From contig NZ_CP060393.1 of assembly GCF_014274685.1 (NCBI RefSeq), positions 372,001 through 436,000 of the forward strand: a stretch of 64,000 bases of DNA, written 5' to 3'. The notes beneath the pieces were generated by a model. The model was given only the letters and a program-made list of their open reading frames with translations, was not told the DNA's origin and made no database searches. Below, in pieces: positions 35,579-43,898 of the stretch (position 1 is its first letter; every line of letters begins with the position of its first letter). The position numbers and the translations under genes were made by a program. Source of the DNA: Edaphobacter sp. 4G125 (GTDB lineage Bacteria > Acidobacteriota > Terriglobia > Terriglobales > Acidobacteriaceae).

Positions 35579-35896
35579 ATGACGCAAAGACCGCAGGCAG
35601 AAGGAATATCACAACAAACGCAAAATCAACAGGGAAGATTGTTTGGTGTTCCGCTTGGCGATCTGGGTTGGTTTGCCAGTCTACTGATCGGAGCAGCCGC
35701 CGGTGTGATCGGATTCTTTGCGACGACGTTTGTGGGGATCTTCGGGATTATGATCTACAACGCGGTGACCCACGCTAACGTGGACTACGAGTATGCTTAC
35801 GCTCGTGGGGGGCTCACTGTGGGGATCATTACCCTGGTGGCGGCGTGGGGGTATTTGGGGACACTCTGGGTAAAGCGAATTACGCGCAAGGGATAA
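35579..35896 (+). CDS. Small two-helix membrane protein, unknown
   Basis: The 105 residues hold two clear membrane helices (about 32-59, LIGAAAGVIGFFATTFVGIF; and about 76-97, LTVGIITLVAAWGYLGTLW) and a Gln-rich cytoplasmic start. No family is recognised. It starts very close to the divergent hypothetical gene and lacks a strong Shine-Dalgarno. A hairpin follows. Confidence 0.6.
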   Translation: MTQRPQAEGISQQTQNQQGRLFGVPLGDLGWFASLLIGAAAGVIGFFATTFVGIFGIMIYNAVTHANVDYEYAYARGGLTVGIITLVAAWGYLGTLWVKRITRKG

Positions 35897-35911
35897 AAAG
35901 GTAGGTTTGGG

Positions 35912-35959
35912 GATCCACTCATGTTGCGGTAAGCGACAGTAGGAGTGGATCTTCCTGTT
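35912..35959. terminator. Long nested hairpin, probable bidirectional terminator
   Basis: GATCCACTC (35912-35920) pairs perfectly with GAGTGGATC (35943-35951). Inside, TGTTGC pairs with GCGACA (one G-U) around GGTAA. TTCCTGTTTT follows on the plus strand. It lies between convergent gene ends, so it may stop both. Confidence 0.7.
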
Positions 35960-36163
35960 TTAAGTAGCCTTGCGCTGGAAGCTGGTCTTCTTGTGCGCCG
36001 CGGCTGACTTGGTTTTGGGTGTATTGCCAGAGGAGGCGGAGAAGTTCTTTTCGCCGCTTTTTTGCTGAGCCATCTTCTCGCGAAGGGCCTGCAGTTTCTG
36101 CGCCTTGGGACTGAGGCCACCGATGCGAGGGCCGGTGGGTTTCTGGGGAATGAAATCGCTCAT
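35960..36163 (-). CDS. Small basic protein, unknown
   Basis: This 67-residue, Lys/Gln/Ser-rich and probably disordered protein starts MSDFIPQKPTGPRIGGLS and continues KAQKLQALREKMAQQK. The composition suggests a nucleic-acid-associated or ribosome-linked small protein, but this is only inference. It has a clean ATG but no clear Shine-Dalgarno. It lies opposite the false upstream extension of the M28 peptidase frame, which argues for the later start there. Confidence 0.5.
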   Translation of the reverse strand: MSDFIPQKPTGPRIGGLSPKAQKLQALREKMAQQKSGEKNFSASSGNTPKTKSAAAHKKTSFQRKAT

Positions 36164-36253
36164 GAGGGAGATTTTCTCATGCGGAAGCCCGTTCTGGAGG
36201 CTCGTTCTGCTATTCTTCGATCTTTGAAAAGCCAGTTTTGTGGAGGACTATTT

Positions 36254-38023
36254 ATGTCATTTGTACGCATGGTCGCGCGCTGGAGCTGCTTTACGGCGAT
36301 AGCAACGACACTTGCACTCCCCTCGGTTGCCGCTGATAAGAAGGCCGCTCAAAAAGAGCCTGTTGCGGAAATCCCATCCTATTATGGGTCTCAGCCAGCC
36401 AAAGAGAACCTCGACCTGACGATGTATGCGCGGATTCGCGAGGAGGGTTTCAAACACTCACACGTGATGGAGTTTGCGGATGCCCTGACAAACGGCATCG
36501 GGCCGCGTCTGACAGGTTCGCCGAATATGAAGAAGGCGAATGAGTGGACACGAGACACGCTAACGAAGATCGGTCTCGAGAATGCGCATCTGGAAGACTG
36601 GGGCGAGTTCGGAATGGGCTGGCAGCAGATCAGTACGACGGCGAAGATGATCGCTCCGGATACGGCTCCGCTGTGGATGCAGGCTGCGCCGTGGTCACCT
36701 TCCACGAATGGATCGGTGACCGGCGAGGCGGTGTTGATGAACGTCTCCGAGTTGAAAGACCTAGACCAATACAAGGGCAAGCTGAAAGGGAAGATCGTGC
36801 TCTTCGGCGCGATTCGCACGACACCCGATCTCGACAAGCCGCTATTTACGCGCTACACGGATGCCGAGCTGAAGGAGCTGGAGACGGCTGAAACCCGTGC
36901 CGGCCGCGACATCGTTGCGTTGCTGGCACAGCGGCGCAAGGTGTATGAAATGCGGGCGGCTGCGCTGAAGATGATGGTGGAGGAGGGAGTGGTGGCTATT
37001 ATCACTCCTTCGCGTGATGGCGGCGCCGGCGGTGGTACGGGGATCATCTTTGATGACAACGGAGCCAACCTTGCGATGAGCGCGCAGAAGAAGGAGAACG
37101 CGATCACGATCCCTAACGGCCCGATGATTGTCGAAAACTACAACCGAATTGCGCGTCTGTTGGAGCATAAGGTTCCGGTGACGCTCGAGGTCAACATCGA
37201 TACGAAGTTTACGGGAGACCATGAGCACGGATTCAACACAGTAGCGGAGATTCCGGGCGCCGATCCGAAGCTGAAGGACCAGGTGGTGATGGTCGGCGGT
37301 CACCTCGATAGCTGGATCTCTGGAACGGGTGCGACCGACAATGCTGCCGGTTCCGTGGTGGCGATGGAGGCGGTGCGTATTCTCAAGGCTCTTGGTGTGA
37401 AGCCGAGGCGCACGATCCGAATCGCGCTGTGGTCTGGCGAAGAGCAGGGACTATATGGATCGCAGGGATATGTGAAGCAGCATTTCGGAACGTTTGCTGA
37501 GCCGGAGCATCCCGATCCGCCGAGCACACCGAGCTTTATGCGTTCGAAGGGCAAGCTGACGACGACGAAGGAGTGGGAGACGCTGGATGCGTACTACAAC
37601 CTGGACAACGGTACAGGCAAAGTACGTGGCGTGTACACGCAGGAGAACTTCGCCATCGCGCCGATCTTTGCGCAATGGATCGCTCCGCTGAAAGATCTCG
37701 GCGTCACGACGATTACCAATCGCAACACCGGCGGTACTGATCATCTGTCGTTCGATGCTGTGGGGCTGCCGGGGTTCCAGTACATCCAGGACGATATGGA
37801 TTACGAGACACGCACGCACCACTCGAACATGGACACGTTCGATCGCTTGCATGCAGCCGATCTACAACAGGCTGCTGTGGTCGAGGCGATCTTCCTGTAC
37901 AACACCAGCGAACGAGATGCGATGATGCCCCGCAAGCCCTTCCCTCATCCAGAGCTGGAAAAACAGAAGACTGAGCCGATTCCCGGAATCTATCCGAATG
38001 CAATGGACCCTGAAGTGAAGTAG
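36254..38023 (+). CDS. M28-family metallopeptidase with PA-like insertion
   Basis: This 589-residue secreted zinc peptidase has a signal peptide (RWSCFTAIATTLALPSVAAD), an N-terminal linker, and a PA-like segment at about 155-310 (VTGEAVLMNVSEL, KGKIVLFG). The M28 core carries VGGHLDSW (His350), TGATDNAAGS (Asp362), WSGEEQGLYGS (Glu396/397), and later GGTDHLSFD (His and Asp). Aminopeptidase or glutamate carboxypeptidase-like activity is likely, but specificity is unknown. GGAGG lies 8 bases before ATG 36254. The frame is open 64 codons upstream, but that overlaps another gene and precedes the signal peptide. A strong terminator follows. Confidence 0.92.
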   Translation: MSFVRMVARWSCFTAIATTLALPSVAADKKAAQKEPVAEIPSYYGSQPAKENLDLTMYARIREEGFKHSHVMEFADALTNGIGPRLTGSPNMKKANEWTRDTLTKIGLENAHLEDWGEFGMGWQQISTTAKMIAPDTAPLWMQAAPWSPSTNGSVTGEAVLMNVSELKDLDQYKGKLKGKIVLFGAIRTTPDLDKPLFTRYTDAELKELETAETRAGRDIVALLAQRRKVYEMRAAALKMMVEEGVVAIITPSRDGGAGGGTGIIFDDNGANLAMSAQKKENAITIPNGPMIVENYNRIARLLEHKVPVTLEVNIDTKFTGDHEHGFNTVAEIPGADPKLKDQVVMVGGHLDSWISGTGATDNAAGSVVAMEAVRILKALGVKPRRTIRIALWSGEEQGLYGSQGYVKQHFGTFAEPEHPDPPSTPSFMRSKGKLTTTKEWETLDAYYNLDNGTGKVRGVYTQENFAIAPIFAQWIAPLKDLGVTTITNRNTGGTDHLSFDAVGLPGFQYIQDDMDYETRTHHSNMDTFDRLHAADLQQAAVVEAIFLYNTSERDAMMPRKPFPHPELEKQKTEPIPGIYPNAMDPEVK

Positions 38024-38035
38024 ATCGATAGCTGA

Positions 38036-38075
38036 AATCGGCAGGGGTCTTGATGGTCCCTGCCGATTCTTTTTT
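38036..38075 (+). terminator. Rho-independent terminator
   Basis: A perfect 11-bp stem, AATCGGCAGGG/CCCTGCCGATT (38036-38046/38058-38068), is followed by CTTTTTT, 12 bases past the peptidase stop. The next gene runs the other way. Confidence 0.95.
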
Positions 38076-38108
38076 GCGAAGAGAAGAGTTACGCCACAGA
38101 GTCAGACG

Positions 38109-39281
38109 TTATTTCAGAATGATGTTGACTCCTGTTGTGAACTGAAATGAGTTGCGTTGATTCGGCGGCGCAGGATAGATCGCTGTCGGGGGATTATTCA
38201 GGTAGCTGTCCTGTGTGCCGATCTGGAAACGGAATCGCTTATAAAGCGGGAAGGTCAGGCTGTTGGTCTCGTTGGCCGAATATGCATTAGGAAGGTTGTA
38301 GGCAGGCAGATATTGGAGCTGCTGCTGAAAGACGATTTTGAGAGGCAGGTTTCGAAGGTAGTTCACGCTGAAGGTCGAACCGATCAGGTCGGTATTAACG
38401 TTAATAGAGCTTGCTAGAAAGTCCTGCTTTTCATATTGCAGGGTCGCCTTCAGATCCAGCGTCTGTTGCTGGTTCTTGATGACGGTCCAACCTACACCAC
38501 CTCCATAGATCTGCTGCAAATCGAGGCCCTGGGAAAAATTGTGGTCGAAGGCCACTGCGCCCAGCAGGTACATGCGGGAAGACAGGTACTCATCACGTTC
38601 TGAATCTACGTGATAAATCGAGGTCTTTAGATCGGGCAATACAGGCGCATCCTGTGCCTGTCGTTGCGTGATGCGGCTGTAGGAGCCGGAGAAATTGGCG
38701 AAGGTCCGATTGCGCGGGGGCAGATAGTCGACCATTGGCATGTTGCGAGCCAATGATGCGCCAGCCGTATAGGTGTAGTTGTTCTGTGTGGCCTGAATCG
38801 CAGTGATACCGAGGGTGGCGGACCCTTTCCAGTTCCGGAAGAAGTTCGTGTCCCGGTGGGCTTCGCGGCTGAAGGTATCAAGATCGAGCACATCGGCGGT
38901 GCTCTTGATCGGCATCGTCTGGGTTTCCTGTTTGCCTGTCAGCTCAATCTTGTTGTCCGATACCTGGATGCTGCCGGAGGGGATCTTCTGTGTATTTCTC
39001 CAACTCCAATGAGAGTTCTTGCCAAGCACGACGAACTGGCGATTGGAGCGCAACTCCTTCACCTTCGACCAGGGCACGGTGATATCTCCTGCCATATCGC
39101 TGTGGAACGAAACGGAGTCGCCGGTCGAATGCGTAAGCTTTCCGGTCAGCTGGTCGCCGTTGACGAAGATCAGCGTGTCGGGGTCTTGCGCTTTATTGCG
39201 ATCATTCCCATTTCCTTGTGCCGAAAGAATCGTAGTCACAAAGAGGAAGAGAAAAAGAAGGGAAAGGTGCGTTTTTTTCAT
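38109..39281 (-). CDS. DUF481-type outer-membrane protein
   Basis: The 390-residue product has a signal peptide (KKTHLSLLFLFLFVTTILSA) and a small N-terminal domain (DTLIFVNGDQLTGKLTHS, ITVPWSKVKELRS). The DUF481 beta-barrel follows (FRNWKGSATLGI, YHVDSERDEYLSSRMYLLGA) and ends FQFTTGVNIILK. The family includes YdiY-like salt-induced proteins of uncertain role. The frame begins 17 codons earlier. I choose ATG 39281 since it begins the signal peptide, but its ribosome site (AAAAAGG) is unusually close, so the start is uncertain. Confidence 0.8.
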   Translation of the reverse strand: MKKTHLSLLFLFLFVTTILSAQGNGNDRNKAQDPDTLIFVNGDQLTGKLTHSTGDSVSFHSDMAGDITVPWSKVKELRSNRQFVVLGKNSHWSWRNTQKIPSGSIQVSDNKIELTGKQETQTMPIKSTADVLDLDTFSREAHRDTNFFRNWKGSATLGITAIQATQNNYTYTAGASLARNMPMVDYLPPRNRTFANFSGSYSRITQRQAQDAPVLPDLKTSIYHVDSERDEYLSSRMYLLGAVAFDHNFSQGLDLQQIYGGGVGWTVIKNQQQTLDLKATLQYEKQDFLASSINVNTDLIGSTFSVNYLRNLPLKIVFQQQLQYLPAYNLPNAYSANETNSLTFPLYKRFRFQIGTQDSYLNNPPTAIYPAPPNQRNSFQFTTGVNIILK

Positions 39282-39351
39282 CCTTTTTAAAGCGTAACCA
39301 ATACACCTGTGTGATTTTCTGGTGGTACCCAATCAGGTATAGGCCGTTTGT

Positions 39352-39546
39352 GTGAGAGCAGACGAGGCAGCAGAGATCCTTACGATCAATGGCCACGAAG
39401 TGCGGGTAACGCATCCAGATAGCTCTATTTCTCCAGGCAGGTGCGAGTTACAAAGCTCGATCTGATCCGCTACTACCTCGTGGTTGCCCCGGGAGCGTTG
39501 CTGGAGATTCGTGATCGGCCCATTGTGCTGAAGAGTTTCGTCAACG
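39352..39546 (+). pseudogene. Remnant of LigD-type NHEJ polymerase domain (frameshifted)
   Basis: On the plus strand I read VRADEAAEILTINGHEVRV then THPD, from a GTG at 39352. A one-base deletion near 39420 shifts the frame. After it the sequence continues KLYFSRQVRVTKLDLIRYYL, then VVAPGALLEIRDRPIVLKSF, ending about 39546. The composite matches the start of LigD-type polymerase/primase domains (HPDKLYF...TKLDLVRYYL...GALRGIRDRP...LKRF) that pair with Ku in bacterial NHEJ. Only about 65 of about 290 residues remain and the rest is lost at a junction with a ligase fragment on the other strand. Confidence 0.8.
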
Positions 39547-39717
39547 ATCGAGCGGCTTTTGATCGCGACTCTGGATGAGAAGCTCATCGCCATCGCGAAA
39601 GATGAAGGCGCGAAAGCCATCCCACTTTGGCTCGAAGATCCAGCAGCCTTCGGTTGGGATCTCTTCGACTCGCTTGGCGAGCATGGGAGGATCGGCGGAG
39701 GGCGCAGGTAGATTCAC
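39541..39717 (-). pseudogene. Truncated ATP-dependent DNA ligase N-terminus
   Basis: From a GTG at 39717 the minus strand encodes 58 residues: VNLPAPSADPPMLAKRVEEI, then GCWIFEPKWDGFRAFIFRDG and ELLIQSRDQKPLDR, then a stop. This is the start of an ATP-dependent DNA ligase (LigC/LigD type) with motif I EPKWDGFR, whose Lys would be adenylylated. The rest of the about 300-350-residue enzyme is missing. The fragment ends exactly where the opposite-strand LigD polymerase fragment ends, so a rearrangement joined two NHEJ-type genes tail to tail. It begins 10 bases after the methyltransferase stop. Confidence 0.8.
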
Positions 39718-39726
39718 GGACCGATG

Positions 39727-40572
39727 CTATACCCAGGCGCTGACGATGCGCCCGGCGGTTCCAAGGAGCTTCAGGTTGTCGGTGCGGCTGGAGAAATAAC
39801 GGGCGTTGAGCTCGATTGATCCGAGATCTTCGATGTTATGGAAGTCTGCGAGCTCCTCTGCCATCTCCGATGGAGTGAAGAAGAGTTGGAAGGGTTCCCC
39901 TGCAAGCTGCACGCGTGAGGCCAGCGAGTCGTGCGCAAGCTGCTCGAAGTATGGAAGAGCGGAGCGGGGTTGGCCGTAGTCCATTACGATGCCGGACCCT
40001 TTGGCTGAGGCCGCGACCAGCGAGAGCGTCGATCGGAAGGCCGCTTGCGTGAGGTAAGGCACCACGCCAAGCCATGCAAAGAAGGCAGGTGCTGCGGGAT
40101 TGAAGCCTTCTACTATGAGTTGAGTGGAAAGCTGCTGGTGCTCGAAGTCGACCGGTGCGTAGGTGAGATTGGCCGGGATAGAGATATTGGTAGCGGCAAG
40201 TAGATCACGCTTCCATTGCTGTGTCGCGGGGTGATCGACCTCGAAGACGTGCAGATCGGGAAAAGGATTGCGATAGGCGAAGGTGTCGAGTCCGGCGCCG
40301 AGCAGAACATACTGGGTCACGCCGCGGGCGACGGCCTGGGCCAGGAGATCTTCCGCGTATCGGCTACGCGCAACCATGTGGGCACGCAACCCAACGGAAT
40401 GTGGTTTGTTGAGCTTGAACTGCGTGCGCTCGACCTCGGGAAGGAACTCGTTGCCGAGGATGGGGACGGCAACGGGGTCTTCGAAGACGAGCGGTTTGGC
40501 GTCGTAGATCTGATGTGCGGCTCGTCGCATAGCGACGCGAAGAGCGGTGCGTGAGGGGCGGGCTGCTTCCAT
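39727..40572 (-). CDS. Class I SAM-dependent methyltransferase (TIGR00027/LCM-like)
   Basis: This 281-residue cytoplasmic protein has the SAM-binding motif YVLLGAGLDTFAYR (about 88-101). The acidic loop DLHVFEVDHPATQQWKRDLL and FFAWLGVVPYLTQAAF follow, typical of the TIGR00027 / leucine-carboxyl-methyltransferase-like group. The methylated substrate is unknown. The group is linked in other bacteria to polyketide or protein O-methylation. It ends just before the DNA ligase remnant, and no operon partner is left intact. Confidence 0.85.
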   Translation of the reverse strand: MEAARPSRTALRVAMRRAAHQIYDAKPLVFEDPVAVPILGNEFLPEVERTQFKLNKPHSVGLRAHMVARSRYAEDLLAQAVARGVTQYVLLGAGLDTFAYRNPFPDLHVFEVDHPATQQWKRDLLAATNISIPANLTYAPVDFEHQQLSTQLIVEGFNPAAPAFFAWLGVVPYLTQAAFRSTLSLVAASAKGSGIVMDYGQPRSALPYFEQLAHDSLASRVQLAGEPFQLFFTPSEMAEELADFHNIEDLGSIELNARYFSSRTDNLKLLGTAGRIVSAWV

Positions 40573-40617
40573 TCGTTTCAGTTTAATTGCAGTTTGCTGA
40601 TGCTACTTTTTGGATGC

Positions 40618-40667
40618 GGGGATTTCTCCACTTCGCGGCTGCGCCACTTCGGTCGAAATGACACTTC
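40618..40667. repeat. Dispersed intergenic repeat (GGGGATTTCTCCACT...TTCGGTCGAAATGACACTT)
   Basis: A third compact copy of the element at 14121 and 22374, with the shortest GC-rich centre. It lies between the divergent methyltransferase and murJ. After it, 40702-40742 has an AAC-rich stretch (AACCTGTAACCTGCG) also echoed near 44327-44358. Confidence 0.75.
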
Positions 40668-40744
40668 TTTGATTTCTTGCCCCTCATCTTAAATCTGCAC
40701 CTAACTGAGAACCTGTAACCTGCGACCGACAACTGTAGAGTTAA

Positions 40745-42367
40745 ATGACGGTGACCGATCTCTCCTCCAAACCCTTGCCCCAGCCCCGAGCTAAAGGCTT
40801 TCTTGCGCGCTCGTCTGCGGTGGCAGTGGCAACGGGCATTCTGATGAGCCGTCTGCTAGGGTTGGTTCGTGACCGTGTCTTCGCGCACTATCTCGGTAAC
40901 TCCGATGTAGCCGATGCTTTTCGTGCGGCTTTTCGTATTCCAAACTTCCTGCAAAACCTCTTTGGAGAAGGTGTTCTTTCTGCATCGTTCATCCCGGTCT
41001 ATGCTCGTCTGCGTGCCGAGGGCAAGGACGAGGAAGCCTCTGAGGTAGCCGAGGCGATCTTTGTCCTCCTGATGCTGATCACCTCGGTGCTGGTGCTGCT
41101 GGGCATCTTTGCTGCGCCCTGGCTGATCGATGCCATTGCTCCTGGATTCCATGGCGAGAAGCGCGAGCTGGTGATCCGGCTGGTGCAGATCCTCTTCCCG
41201 GGCGCGGCGCTGCTGGTGCTCTCGGCCTGGTGCCTGGGGGTTCTGAACAGCCACAGAAAGTTTCTGCTCTCCTATGCCGCACCGGTGATCTGGAACGTGA
41301 CGATGATCGCAGCCTTTCTCTGGAATGGCGGCCGCCAGGGACAGAGACATCTGGCAATTGTGATTGCATTCGCCTCGGTAATCGGCAGCGCCTTGCAGTT
41401 TGCCGTGCAGGTGCCTTCGGTGCTTCGCCTGTTGTGGCCGCTGGCGCTCCGTATTAAGTTGCGTAGCGACTCGGTCCGGACGATCGTCCGGAACTTCTTT
41501 CCGGTCTTCCTGAGCCGTGGCGTGGTCCAGATCAGTGCGTACCTTGACTCGTTGATTGCGAGCTTTCTGCCGACAGGTGCAGTCTCGGCCCTGGCCTATG
41601 CGCAGACCGTGAACTCACTGCCGGTGAGTTTGTTTGGCATGGCGATCTCCGCCGCCGAGCTGCCTGCGATGTCGAGCGCTCTGGGGAGTACTGATGAGGT
41701 TGCGGAGACTCTGCGCAGGCGGTTAGCGCAGGGGCTCCAGAATATTGCGTTCTTTGTAATTCCTTCGGCGGTCGGGTTCGTTGTTCTAGGCGATGTCATC
41801 GTGGCGACGATCTACCGTTCAGGAAAGTTCACTGCCGCCGATGTGACGTTTGTATGGAGCGTGCTGGCGGGCTCCGGGGTCGGACTGCTGGCCTCGACCT
41901 CGGGCAGACTCTACTCGTCGGCCTTCTATGCGTTGCGCAATACGCGAACCCCGTTGATCTTCGCGTTGATTCGTGTAGGACTGACGGTGGCACTTGGATA
42001 CTTCTTTGCGCTACCTCTGCCAAAACTTCTCGGAGTAGACCGTCACTGGGGCGTCGCCGGACTGACTTTTTCCGCCGGTTTGGCCGGATGGGTGGAGTTC
42101 GCCCTTCTGCGGCGAGGATTGCATCAGCGCATCGGCGTCGTCCCGGCGGCGCGGGCTCGGACAGCCAAGCTCTGGGGTGCCGCGATTGTGGCTGCGGCGG
42201 TTGGCTATGGTGTGAAGCTGGTGCTTCCTGTTCCTCCGGGTCACTTCTCGTCTTTGATTCTTGGAGCGGTTGTGCTGCCTTTGTTCGGAGTGCTGTATCT
42301 GGGCTTCACTCACGTTCTTGGAATTGAAGCACCGGGAACTTTACGGCGATTCCTGCGCCGTGGCTAG
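40745..42367 (+). CDS. murJ: Lipid II flippase MurJ
   Basis: MurJ moves lipid II across the inner membrane for peptidoglycan synthesis. The 540-residue protein has about 14 membrane helices and the MviN hallmark SRLLGLVRDRVFAHYLG, DAFRAAFRIPNFLQNLFGEG and LSASFIPVY near the N-terminus. An N-terminal extension of about 30 residues is soluble. The ATG lies just after the AAC-rich repeat, without a strong Shine-Dalgarno (GTAGAG). It stands alone, with repeats on both sides. Confidence 0.95.
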   Translation: MTVTDLSSKPLPQPRAKGFLARSSAVAVATGILMSRLLGLVRDRVFAHYLGNSDVADAFRAAFRIPNFLQNLFGEGVLSASFIPVYARLRAEGKDEEASEVAEAIFVLLMLITSVLVLLGIFAAPWLIDAIAPGFHGEKRELVIRLVQILFPGAALLVLSAWCLGVLNSHRKFLLSYAAPVIWNVTMIAAFLWNGGRQGQRHLAIVIAFASVIGSALQFAVQVPSVLRLLWPLALRIKLRSDSVRTIVRNFFPVFLSRGVVQISAYLDSLIASFLPTGAVSALAYAQTVNSLPVSLFGMAISAAELPAMSSALGSTDEVAETLRRRLAQGLQNIAFFVIPSAVGFVVLGDVIVATIYRSGKFTAADVTFVWSVLAGSGVGLLASTSGRLYSSAFYALRNTRTPLIFALIRVGLTVALGYFFALPLPKLLGVDRHWGVAGLTFSAGLAGWVEFALLRRGLHQRIGVVPAARARTAKLWGAAIVAAAVGYGVKLVLPVPPGHFSSLILGAVVLPLFGVLYLGFTHVLGIEAPGTLRRFLRRG

Positions 42368-42379
42368 AAGGCCGGCGGG

Positions 42380-42440
42380 TACACCCCCCATCTATTTTGT
42401 ACAAAGTATTCATTCGATGGAAGTTAGGTTCGGACTTCAA
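42380..42440. repeat. Dispersed intergenic repeat, family with CAAAGTATTCA core
   Basis: Second copy of the element at 14015-14080, here 13 bases after the murJ stop: ACACCCCCC, then CAAAGTATTCA and GTTAGG. Position just downstream of a gene is shared by neither copy exactly, so a terminator role is not clear. Confidence 0.55.
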
Positions 42441-42617
42441 GTGTGCGATCTATCCTGGTTCGCCCTGGCTCTATGAGAATTCCCTCTACTTTTAGTGTAG
42501 TGATTCGGGAGGGGTGGTTTTGCAGGTTTGAGGAGTTTATTTTGAGGGGTAAGTTGTTTTTTTAGTGATGGTTGCAGGTTTATGCCCGAGGGGATGAGCT
42601 TGACAGAGGAGTTCCCG

Positions 42618-42840
42618 ACTCTTATCAATGACGCCGATTCGACCTCGGATGGGCGCGGATTTGTAAGGTAAAGGCAAATGCGGGATTTTTCTCCATTCGC
42701 TATGCTCGTCCAGAGAAGCTGCCCGCGTTTTCAGAGTGTTGAAAAGTGTCTCAGCGAAAGAAAAGAGTCCCTCAGCGGCTAAAGCCGCATTGAACCCAAG
42801 AGTCTTACGGCACGGCTAAAGCCGTGCCCTTAACAAAGCA
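42618..42840. repeat. Composite repeat unit A (left of accD) with REP-like palindromes
   Basis: Order of blocks: CCGATTCGACC...GGAT (from 42633), GGATTTTTCTCCATTCGCTATGCTCG (42682 on), then a long block from 42724 with TCAGAGTGTTGAAAA, the palindrome GCGGCTAAAGCCGC (42775-42788) and the palindrome GGCACGGC-TAAA-GCCGTGCC (42809-42828), ending CTTAACAAAG. The same order occurs at 43899-44130. 42858-42940 carries a 3' piece (CAGCTTTGGTCGAAATG) and a small ATGCC-TAC-GGCAT palindrome. The remainder of the 602-base gap (42441-42617) shows no gene. Confidence 0.85.
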
Positions 42841-42969
42841 GATATTTTTCAATGCCCTGCTGGCCGAACGCGTCAGCTTTGGTCGAAATGGGTTCGCGCT
42901 ATCGCGCGAATGAACTCACACATGCCTACGGCATGTATGAGGCACTCAAAGCCCAGATCAGCCAGGTTT

Positions 42970-43824
42970 TTAAGAGGCCTGGGAGTTGGAGGTCATCCAG
43001 CTGAGAGTGTCTTCGAGGTATTGCTTCATGTCTTTGCGGTCGACGATGGCATCGAGGAAGCCGTGCTCGAGGAGGAACTCAGAGCGTTGGAAGCCTTCGG
43101 GCAGCTTCTGCCGGATGGTTTGTTCGATTACGCGAGGTCCGGCAAAGCCGATCAGTGCTTCGGGTTCGGCGATGTTCAGGTCGCCCAACATGGCGAAGCT
43201 GGCGGTGACGCCGCCCGTGGTGGGATCGGTCATCACGGAGATGTAGGGAATCTTTGCCTCATCGAGCTTCGCCAGACCGGCGGAGACCTTGGCCAGCTGC
43301 ATCAGGGAGGCAATGCCCTCCATCATGCGGGCGCCACCGGAGGCGGAGATGATGATGAGCGGATGACGGTTCTCAAGTGCGCGGTCGACAGCGCGCGCGA
43401 TCGTCTCTCCTACGACCGAACCCATCGAGCCACCGATGAAGCTGTACTCCATGGCCGAGATGACGACAGGATGAGGTCCAATGTTGCCGATTGCGTTGAC
43501 GATAGCATCGTTCAGGCCGGTCTTCTTTTGAGCGTCCTTCAGGCGGCCTTTGTAGGGCTTCAGGTCGGTGAATTGAAGCGGGTCGGTTGAGCGCAGTTCG
43601 AGATCAACAAGCTGATAGCCGGGTTCCAGCAGGTTCTCGATCCGTTCCCTGGCTCCGATGCGGAAGTGATGGCCACACTTGGGGCAGACGTGGAGATTGG
43701 CTTCAAGATCAGCCTTAAAGATGACCTGACTGCATTTGGGGCAGCGAACCCAGAGTCCTTCGGTGCGAACTGTTCGCTCGGCGTCGTTGACGATCTCGTT
43801 GTCTTCGCGTTTAAACCAGCTCAT
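42970..43824 (-). CDS. accD: Acetyl-CoA carboxylase carboxyltransferase subunit beta
   Basis: AccD is half of the carboxyltransferase that makes malonyl-CoA for fatty acid synthesis. The 284-residue protein has the N-terminal zinc ribbon (Cys28, Cys31, Cys47, Cys50) and the carboxyltransferase core with YSFIGGSMGSVVGE, SASGGARMMEG, TDPTTGGVTASFA and LIGFAGPRVIEQTIRQKLP. ATG 43824 fits the family start (MSWFKRED). The frame is open 49 codons earlier but those residues are not conserved. The gene sits alone between two near-identical composite repeats, an essential gene flanked by direct repeats. Confidence 0.96.
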   Translation of the reverse strand: MSWFKREDNEIVNDAERTVRTEGLWVRCPKCSQVIFKADLEANLHVCPKCGHHFRIGARERIENLLEPGYQLVDLELRSTDPLQFTDLKPYKGRLKDAQKKTGLNDAIVNAIGNIGPHPVVISAMEYSFIGGSMGSVVGETIARAVDRALENRHPLIIISASGGARMMEGIASLMQLAKVSAGLAKLDEAKIPYISVMTDPTTGGVTASFAMLGDLNIAEPEALIGFAGPRVIEQTIRQKLPEGFQRSEFLLEHGFLDAIVDRKDMKQYLEDTLSWMTSNSQAS

Positions 43825-43898
43825 GCCTGTTTGTATGCCTCTGGGGAACCCTCGACTATTGTAGCTGCTGTGGGTTGCAGGTGGTGGTTGGGAGAGGC

